Both the position numbers and the translations under genes were made by a program. A stretch of DNA of 11,268 nt from Tannerella sp. GTDB lineage: Bacteria; Bacteroidota; Bacteroidia; Bacteroidales; Tannerellaceae. Below, piece by piece: positions 6,847-11,268 of the stretch. The stretch covers positions 1 to 11,268 of the forward strand of contig JAIRXI010000054.1 of the NCBI GenBank assembly GCA_031268395.1. Direction: 5' to 3'. Within the stretch, counting starts at the first letter, position 1; the number at the start of each line of letters is the position of its first letter. A model generated the notes under the pieces. It had not been told where the DNA came from, did not search any database, and saw only the letters and a program-made list of their open reading frames with translations.

Positions 6847-8067
6847 ATGGAGAAAAAAGTAGTCATCACCGGAATAGGCATCTATTCGTGCCTGGGGAAG
6901 AATCTGGACGAAGTATGCACGTCACTGTACAGCGGACGTTCAGGCATTGTCTTCGACCCTGTACGCAAGGAGATGGGATTCCGGTCGGCGCTGACGGCCC
7001 GGCTCGAAGTGCCCGAACTGAAAGGCCTGTTAAGCCGGAACCAGCGGGTGTATATGCCGGAACAGGCCAAGTATGCATACGCGGCCACCTGTGAAGCCAT
7101 GGCCAATGCCGGGCTGGACGCCGAATACATCGAACAGCATGAAGTGGGAATCCTTTACGGGAACGACAGCAGCGCCGAGGCCGTTGTCAGGAGCGTAGAC
7201 ATCATGCGCGAGAAAAAGGATACGACGCTGATCGGTTCCGGCGCTATCTTCCAGTCGATGAACTCGACCGTGACGATGAACCTTGCCTGCATCTTCAGGC
7301 TGAAGGGCATCAATCTGACTATCTCCGGAGCCTGCGCCAGCGGTTCCCATTCGATCGGACTGGGTGCGCTGCTTATCCGGAATGGTTTGCAGGACTGTAT
7401 TGTCTGCGGCGGAGCGCAGGAGGTGAATGCATTCTCGATCGGCAGTTTCGACGGCATCAGCGCCTTTTCGGTGCGCGAAGACGAGCCGGCCAAAGCGTCC
7501 CGTCCGTTCGACCGCGACCGCGACGGACTGGTGCCGGGCGGCGGGGCGGCCACCGTGATAATCGAGAGTTTCGAGTCGGCCGTGCGGCGGGGCGCTCCCA
7601 TCATCGGCGAAATCTGCGGCTACGGCTTTTCGTCGAATGGCGATCATATTTCCGTGCCGAATGTCGACGGGCCGATCCGCTCGCTGCAAATGGCCATCCG
7701 CGAAGCCGGTATCGATCTCCGCGAAATCGGATATGTGAACGCACATGCAACTTCCACGCCTGTGGGCGACCGCAACGAAGCCAAAGCCATCTCGCACGTC
7801 TTCGGCGACCACAAGCCGGAAACGACCTCGACCAAGTCCATGACCGGTCACGAGATGTGGATGGCCGGCGCCAGCGAAGTCGTCTATTCCATGCTGATGA
7901 TGAAGCACGATTTCGTCGCTCCGAACCTGAACTTCGAGCATCCGGACGAAGATTCCGTGCACTTGAACATTCCCGCTACGCGCGTGGACAAGCATTTCGA
8001 TATTTTCCTTTCCAATTCGTTTGGATTCGGAGGAACCAATTCGACGCTGGTCATAAGGAATCTGTGA
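6847..8067 (+). CDS. Beta-ketoacyl-ACP synthase, FabB-like (KAS I family)
   Basis: A 406-residue condensing enzyme that joins malonyl-ACP to an acyl chain. It carries Cys163 in ISGACASGSH, His300 in NAHATSTPVGD, Lys330 in TSTKSMTGH and His335, plus the closing LSNSFGFGGTN loop. Length and the position of the active-site Cys equal those of E. coli FabB as I recall it. The resemblance extends through YG-x-SS/TDG, FGD and the C-terminus, so the fold is KAS I rather than FabF or a KAS III. One oddity is the loop after His335. It reads GHEMWMAGASE, where FabB/FabF have GHSLGAAG or GHLLGAAG, so bulky residues replace small ones beside the active site. It is the only ketosynthase in the operon and has no chain-length-factor partner. 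The ATG has no Shine-Dalgarno sequence. Confidence 0.93.
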   Translation: MEKKVVITGIGIYSCLGKNLDEVCTSLYSGRSGIVFDPVRKEMGFRSALTARLEVPELKGLLSRNQRVYMPEQAKYAYAATCEAMANAGLDAEYIEQHEVGILYGNDSSAEAVVRSVDIMREKKDTTLIGSGAIFQSMNSTVTMNLACIFRLKGINLTISGACASGSHSIGLGALLIRNGLQDCIVCGGAQEVNAFSIGSFDGISAFSVREDEPAKASRPFDRDRDGLVPGGGAATVIIESFESAVRRGAPIIGEICGYGFSSNGDHISVPNVDGPIRSLQMAIREAGIDLREIGYVNAHATSTPVGDRNEAKAISHVFGDHKPETTSTKSMTGHEMWMAGASEVVYSMLMMKHDFVAPNLNFEHPDEDSVHLNIPATRVDKHFDIFLSNSFGFGGTNSTLVIRNL

Positions 8068-8106
8068 ATTTACAAATTGAAAATTAACAACTAAACGAAC
8101 TATAGA

Positions 8107-8352
8107 ATGAATAAACAAGCGCTGATTACACAAATCAATGAAGTCTTGGCGGATGAATTTGAAATCGCCGTCTCGATGATTCTGCCGGAAGCAAATATCA
8201 AAGAGACGCTGCAACTGGACAGTTTGAGCCTGGTTGACATGGTCGCCCTGATTGAGTCTACCTTCAACGTAAAAATCAAAGGGACCGAAATCATCCAGAT
8301 CCAAACGTTCAGCAATTTGTACGATTTTATCTGCGAACGCAAAACTGCCTGA
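8107..8352 (+). CDS. Acyl carrier protein
   Basis: An 81-residue acidic, helical carrier. The phosphopantetheine site is Ser39 in LQLDSLSLVD (35-44), with the typical D-S-L core and following helix II. It differs from a housekeeping AcpP: the N-terminus (MNKQALITQI) and the segment FNVKIKGTEIIQIQTFSNLYDF resemble carriers dedicated to secondary lipid or polyene systems. It begins 39 AT-rich bases after the ketosynthase, and its TGA overlaps the next ATG by one base (TGATG), suggesting translational coupling. It likely holds the intermediates made by the ketosynthase. A separate housekeeping acpP would be expected elsewhere in the genome. Confidence 0.93.
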   Translation: MNKQALITQINEVLADEFEIAVSMILPEANIKETLQLDSLSLVDMVALIESTFNVKIKGTEIIQIQTFSNLYDFICERKTA

Positions 8353-8798
8353 TGACAGCCGCGCTTTTTGAAGGAGAGCAACTCTGCGACCTCATTCCCC
8401 AGCGTGCGCCGATGGTGATGGTGGATGCGTTTTACGGGGGGAACGACACGGAAGCCTTCACGGGACTGACCGTGCTTCCGGACAACCTGTTTTGCGCGGA
8501 CGGGATGCTGACCGAACCGGGACTGATTGAACATATCGCCCAGTCGGCCTCGGCGCTGGCCGGTTACAGGGCGTTCCGGAAGCGGCAGCCGGCGCCGGTG
8601 GGATACATCGGCGAGATCAGGAAACTGAACCTGTTCCGCCTGCCGGCCGCGGGCGAATCGCTACGCACTTCCGTCCGGATTCTTTCCGAAATCATGAACG
8701 TGTCCCTGCTGACGGCCGAGACCCTGGCGGGCGACGAAGTGGTGGTCTCGGGAGAGTTGAAGATCTTTATCCGCGAACAGGATGGAGCCTCTGCGTGA
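8352..8798 (+). CDS. Hotdog-fold 3-hydroxyacyl-ACP dehydratase-like protein (ApeP-like)
   Basis: This 148-residue protein looks like the ApeP/FabZ-like hotdog group found in aryl polyene clusters. It has LIPQRAPMVMVD (14-25), matching the LPHRxPMLLxD start of that group, and EPGLIEHIAQSASALAGY (55-72), the central helix with a conserved Glu (Glu60) and AQ. The usual FabZ catalytic block FxGHFPxxPxxPG is not present; the aligned stretch is NLFCADGMLTEPG with no His. It may therefore be a weak or non-catalytic dehydratase, or act only with a partner subunit. Start overlaps the ACP stop by one base; the end overlaps the thioesterase by 17 bases. Dehydratase is the family expectation; hydration-related or structural roles are possible. 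Confidence 0.75.
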   Translation: MTAALFEGEQLCDLIPQRAPMVMVDAFYGGNDTEAFTGLTVLPDNLFCADGMLTEPGLIEHIAQSASALAGYRAFRKRQPAPVGYIGEIRKLNLFRLPAAGESLRTSVRILSEIMNVSLLTAETLAGDEVVVSGELKIFIREQDGASA

Positions 8799-9201
8799 AA
8801 CCGTCCGGATACGGGTTCGCTTCAGCGAAGTCGACGCGCTTCGCATGGTGTGGCACGGCCGCTATGTGCAATATCTGGAAGATGCCCGCGAAGCGTTCGG
8901 CCGCAAATACGGGCTGACTTACCTGCACATTTTTGACTGCGGCTATGTGGCGCCCATTGCGGACATGCATGTGCGTTACAGACAGCCGGCCACCATCGAC
9001 GACCTCCTGCTTGTGGAAATTACCTGCCGCCCGGTCTCCGGCGGCAAACTGATTTTCGACTACCGTATCACGAAAGAACCGGACGCTTCACTCGTCTTGA
9101 CGGCCACCACCATTCAGCTGTTTATGACCCGCGAAGGCGTCTTTGAACCTTCTTCCCCGGACTTTTTCAACGCCTGGAAGGAAAAGGTTCGGCGCGGATG
9201 A
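8782..9201 (+). CDS. Acyl-CoA/acyl-ACP thioesterase, 4HBT hotdog family
   Basis: The 139-residue protein matches YbgC/FadM-type thioesterases. RVRFSEVDALRMVWHGRYVQYLEDARE (11-37) corresponds to the family's DTDAxGxVxHxxYxxYFExAR block, with Asp18 in the catalytic position and His25 downstream. ADMHVRYRQPATIDD (60-74) and the following strands complete the hotdog fold. It probably hydrolyses the acyl thioester on the operon's carrier, or an acyl-CoA. It starts within the dehydratase-like gene (17-base overlap), a strong sign of cotranscription and coupled translation. It is the last gene of the operon: the next start lies 58 bases on and has its own promoter. Substrate cannot be read from sequence. 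Confidence 0.88.
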   Translation: MEPLRETVRIRVRFSEVDALRMVWHGRYVQYLEDAREAFGRKYGLTYLHIFDCGYVAPIADMHVRYRQPATIDDLLLVEITCRPVSGGKLIFDYRITKEPDASLVLTATTIQLFMTREGVFEPSSPDFFNAWKEKVRRG

Positions 9202-9229
9202 TGCGTTTCTCCGTTACGGAGATTCATCC

Positions 9230-9237
9230 TATCTTTG
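9230..9237 (+). promoter_or_regulatory. Promoter of manA
   Basis: TATCTTTG, an exact TAnnTTTG box, lies 22 bases before the manA ATG at 9260. TTTC at 9206-9209 may be a degenerate -33 element about 20 bases upstream. The short leader is AT-rich. The box starts 28 bases after the thioesterase stop, so manA can be transcribed apart from the upstream operon. Confidence 0.65.
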
Positions 9238-9259
9238 CAGCGTCAAAATTGAGAATAAT

Positions 9260-10240
9260 ATGTATCCGTTTATCTTTAAACCCATCCTGAAAGAAGTGAT
9301 TTGGGGCGGGACGGACATCCGTCCCTTCAAGGGATTGCCGTCCTCGAGCGAACCCGTCGGCGAAAGCTGGGAACTCTCGCACGTGGAGGGGTATGTTTCC
9401 GTTGTGGCCAACGGTTCGCTGGAGGGGCTGACGCTCGACGGTCTGATTGACATGTACGGCGCCCGGCTGACCGGCGAAAAGGTCATGCAACGCTTCGGCC
9501 GGACGTTTCCGCTGCTGATCAAGTTTATCGACGCTCGCGACGACCTCTCCGTACAGGTACATCCCGGCGACCGGCTCGCATGGGAGCGGCACCGTTCCTT
9601 CGGGAAAACGGAGATGTGGTATGTCGTAAAAGCAGCTCCCGGCGCCGCGCTGTACAGCGGGTTCCGCCGGCCGGTGACGGCCGGCGAATACGAGCGGATG
9701 GTCGGCGAAGGCTCCCTGATGGAGGCGCTGCAACGATATGAAGTGAGGGCGGGCAACGTCTTTTTCCTGCCTGCCGGACGCATACACGCCATCGGAGCAG
9801 GCTGTTTCGTCGCGGAGATACAGCAGACCAGCAACATCACCTACCGTATCTACGACTACGACCGCAGGGATGCGGACGGGAACCGCCGCGAACTGCATAC
9901 GGATCTGGCAAAAGCCGCGATCGACTATACCTTTTACCCCGACTGCCGGACGGCTTATACGCCCCGGCCCGACGAAACCGTCCCACTGGTAACGTGCGAC
10001 TATTTCACTACCCGCCTGCTGGATATTTCCCGTCCGGCGGTACGCGACCTTGCCGCGCTGGATTCGTTTGTGGCGTATATCTGCACGGAGGGGCAGCTGA
10101 CCCTGTGCGACGAACAGCGGAACGAACTGACCGTACACCGGGGACAGACAGTCCTGATTCCCGCCTCGACGCAGTCGATCACCCTCTCGCCCACACCGGC
10201 CGCCAAACTGCTGGAGACCTTTTGTAACCGTACGGAATAA
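9260..10240 (+). CDS. manA: Mannose-6-phosphate isomerase, class I
   Basis: This enzyme interconverts mannose 6-phosphate and fructose 6-phosphate in the cytosol, linking glycolysis with GDP-mannose and surface-glycan synthesis or mannose use. The 326-residue cupin-type protein has the zinc site Gln99 and His101 in SVQVHPGD, Glu118 in GKTEMWY and His176 in LPAGRIHAIGAG. It also has the typical N-terminus (FKPILKEVIWGGTDI) and NITYRIYDYDR (192-202), with the family's conserved Arg. Length is that of the short bacterial form. I chose the ATG at 9260, not the earlier in-frame start at 9143, because family similarity begins there and the earlier start lies inside the thioesterase gene and before the promoter. 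Confidence 0.95.
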   Translation: MYPFIFKPILKEVIWGGTDIRPFKGLPSSSEPVGESWELSHVEGYVSVVANGSLEGLTLDGLIDMYGARLTGEKVMQRFGRTFPLLIKFIDARDDLSVQVHPGDRLAWERHRSFGKTEMWYVVKAAPGAALYSGFRRPVTAGEYERMVGEGSLMEALQRYEVRAGNVFFLPAGRIHAIGAGCFVAEIQQTSNITYRIYDYDRRDADGNRRELHTDLAKAAIDYTFYPDCRTAYTPRPDETVPLVTCDYFTTRLLDISRPAVRDLAALDSFVAYICTEGQLTLCDEQRNELTVHRGQTVLIPASTQSITLSPTPAAKLLETFCNRTE

Positions 10241-10448
10241 GGAGGTAATGAGGTCCGTCCGTATATATCATCTGCTTGCGACTGAGGTTGTTTTGTTGTT
10301 CAAATGAGGTGGTCTGTCCGAAGCGAAGGTTTGCCATATGGCTGTCATAAAGCGCTTCGTCCCATACACAAGCAGTGATCCTCTTTCGCAACGGGGTTAC
10401 GGTTTCGTTGAGAGAGAGATGGTAGCCTCGCGTATAATAATCGCACAC
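10179..10448 (-). CDS. Doubtful small ORF of unknown function
   Basis: An 89-codon minus-strand frame from a GTG at 10448 to a TGA at 10179, overlapping the manA 3' end by 62 bases tail to tail. Its middle (about residues 4-70) has a balanced, protein-like composition (RGYHLSLNETVTPLRKR, YDSHMANLRFGQTTSF), but I recognise no family. The last part simply reads the manA antisense. No promoter box or ribosome site is seen. It could be a small protein, a decayed fragment of a longer gene, or chance. One arm of the 15-bp inverted repeat encodes EQQNN here. Confidence 0.2.
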   Translation of the reverse strand: MCDYYTRGYHLSLNETVTPLRKRITACVWDEALYDSHMANLRFGQTTSFEQQNNLSRKQMIYTDGPHYLLIPYGYKRSPAVWRPVWARG

Positions 10449-10492
10449 GCACAGGATATGCGGAAAAACTGTTTTCCGAACAACAAAACAAC
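10287..10492. repeat. Perfect 15-bp inverted repeats flanking 176 bp
   Basis: GTTGTTTTGTTGTTC (10287-10301) and its exact reverse complement GAACAACAAAACAAC (10478-10492) face each other across 176 bases. Similarity does not extend either way. The size and layout resemble invertible promoter segments of Bacteroidales, but the arms are low in complexity, I see no TAnnTTTG box inside, and no recombinase gene is in view. Confidence 0.6.
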
Positions 10493-10670
10493 TTATTATT
10501 TCACGCTAATTTCCGGGGAGATCACCGCGAAAAAATCGAACACGCATCGCCGCGGAGCGGGAACCGTCCGGACAGGGACAGGTTTGTCTGCCTGCCGGAG
10601 GGCTTTGGCGCGCCCCGTCATTGCAGGATAGAAACGATTTCCCGAAGAAGTCTAATGCTCCATGCTTAAC

Positions 10671-10686
10671 TATGTTATACAACATA
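10671..10686. repeat. Short palindrome in AT-rich DNA
   Basis: TATGTTATACAACATA has 6-bp inverted arms (TATGTT/AACATA) around four bases. It could be a regulator-binding site or a structural feature. Nothing else links it to a particular gene. Confidence 0.4.
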
Positions 10687-10749
10687 TTTTGAATGTGCGC
10701 AATTTCTTAACATGCTGATAATCACTTTCTGTCTTGTTGCTAAAATGGG

Positions 10750-10778
10750 GCAATAAAATCGGGCTGCCTTTTTATTGC
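10750..10778. repeat. 9-bp inverted repeat, AT-rich stem
   Basis: GCAATAAAA (10750-10758) pairs with TTTTATTGC (10770-10778) across an 11-base loop. A run of eight A follows on the plus strand. The preceding GGGG and the T-runs do not form a standard terminator tail on the plus strand. On the minus strand no T-run follows the stem. Confidence 0.5.
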
Positions 10779-10867
10779 GAAAAAAAACCACGGATGTAAG
10801 AAAAAAGGCTTATCTTGCGCCCCGAATTAAAAAAATAAACGGATAAACGTACAATAAGAACTTTATT

Positions 10868-11268
10868 ATGACCGATTACAGGACAAATCGCAAGATTGCA
10901 ACTCTTTCTACCCCCTTCTGTTCACCCATTCGTGAATATAAGTTAACGCGGGGGGGGGGGCAATTGCCTGTATGACAGTTATTTAAGCACACATATCCCG
11001 TCCGGAGGCCTTCTGCAAGTGGCAAAGCCTCCCGTTCTTCGGAACACAAAATCAAAAAGACCCTTTTCTTTTTCACCGTCCTGTATCCCTGCATACGTCG
11101 CGCCCGACAGACGCGACCCCGGGGAGACGAAGCCTGAAAATGCGCGCAGACCGGGGTATGCGACCCTTCTCGGGCTGAAAAACTGCGCGAAACAGCCCGG
11201 TACAGGCAGCCTTTATTTCCGGACCTCTCCCGGTTTGCAGGATCGGACACTCCATCCGGAGAAGATGT
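10868..11268 (+). CDS. Possible phase-variable ORF interrupted at a G11 tract
   Basis: An ATG at 10868 in front of AT-rich DNA opens MTDYRTNRKI... and runs into 11 consecutive G (10950-10960). With 11 G, translation ends at 10973-10975 after 35 residues. With one G fewer, or two more, the frame is open for a further 103 codons to the window edge; with one more G it stops soon after. That is the logic of slipped-strand phase variation near a 5' end. Against it, the downstream peptide is Pro/Arg-rich with no domain I know, minus-strand frames (for example 10876-11250) are also open, and the only promoter-like sequence, TATCTTGC near 10814, is imperfect. It may be non-coding. Confidence 0.25.
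10950..10960. repeat. Homopolymer of 11 G
   Basis: Eleven consecutive G on the plus strand, the longest G/C run in the window. Such tracts change length by slippage in replication and are also a common place for sequencing errors. It lies 82 bases after the ATG at 10868. Confidence 0.95.

Larger units (their letters stand above)
10241..11268. other. Right-end region without a convincing gene
   Basis: About 1 kb after manA. It holds a 15-bp inverted repeat pair (10287-10492), a GC-rich stretch with CCCGTCATTGCA (10614-10625) resembling the interspersed repeat core on the left, a strongly AT-rich stretch (about 10640-10870) with a palindrome and an AT-rich stem, and then an 11-G tract followed by about 300 bases in which several frames on both strands stay open. 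No tRNA, rRNA or transposase is recognisable. The AT-rich part looks like a promoter region for something reading right. Confidence 0.6.

Noticed and set aside
7030..8304. 424-codon minus-strand ORF
   Set aside because: Antisense shadow of the ketosynthase and ACP; no family character and His/Arg/Gln-rich composition typical of shadow frames in GC-rich genes.
9224..10138. 304-codon minus-strand ORF opposite manA
   Set aside because: Shadow of manA, which has the complete zinc site.
10338..10631. 97-codon plus-strand ORF after manA
   Set aside because: No domain, no promoter or ribosome site, an Arg-rich tail running into repeat-like GC-rich sequence, and overlap with a comparable frame on the other strand.
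10876..11250. 124-codon minus-strand ORF at the right end
   Set aside because: GTG start, no recognised family, and it shares a stop-poor stretch with open frames on the other strand; coding cannot be supported.

Overview
The window looks like chromosomal DNA of a Bacteroidales bacterium, possibly of the Tannerellaceae/Parabacteroides kind. That is inferred from protein flavour and promoters; no rRNA is present to settle it. Supporting signs are several -7 boxes of the Bacteroidetes form TAnnTTTG (clearest at 5229-5236, 5360-5367 and 9230-9237), few Shine-Dalgarno sites, a zinc-free type B ribosomal protein L31, and a leftward sppA-lpxK-thiL gene group. Base composition is moderately GC-rich in genes and AT-rich in the promoter gaps.

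Layout. 1-253: a 42-bp tandem repeat whose period is a multiple of three. It reads as a 14-residue peptide repeat on the minus strand, behind an ATG and a -7 box, and is open to the left edge. 254-725: no convincing gene, but a cluster of inverted and direct copies of a GTCATTGCGA...GAAGCAATC interspersed repeat. 726-4674 (minus strand): sppA, lpxK and thiL, tightly spaced and probably one transcript from a promoter at 4697-4704. 4912-5166 (minus): rpmE2 with its own promoter and a strong intrinsic terminator. 5167-5465: divergent promoter region. 5466-9201 (plus): an apparent five-gene operon for an acyltransferase, a FabB-like ketosynthase, an acyl carrier protein, an ApeP-like hotdog protein and a 4HBT thioesterase. 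9260-10240 (plus): manA (mannose-6-phosphate isomerase) behind its own promoter. 10241-11268: about 1 kb without a convincing gene, holding a perfect 15-bp inverted repeat pair, a long AT-rich stem, a short palindrome and an 11-G homopolymer that interrupts a possible phase-variable frame.

How the genes fit. The minus-strand group joins envelope and cofactor housekeeping: membrane proteolysis (SppA), lipid A 4'-phosphorylation (LpxK) and thiamine diphosphate formation (ThiL). The plus-strand operon resembles a reduced version of the aryl polyene/flexirubin type of dedicated fatty-acid-like system. It has a carrier, one condensing enzyme, one dehydratase-like protein, a releasing thioesterase and a membrane acyltransferase that could place the product on a lipid. 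It lacks a ketoreductase, a second ketosynthase/chain-length factor, a malonyl transferase and any aromatic starter enzyme, so it would need to borrow from primary FAS II. Its product is unknown and is the main biochemical question in the window. The repeats at both ends are the main structural puzzles.
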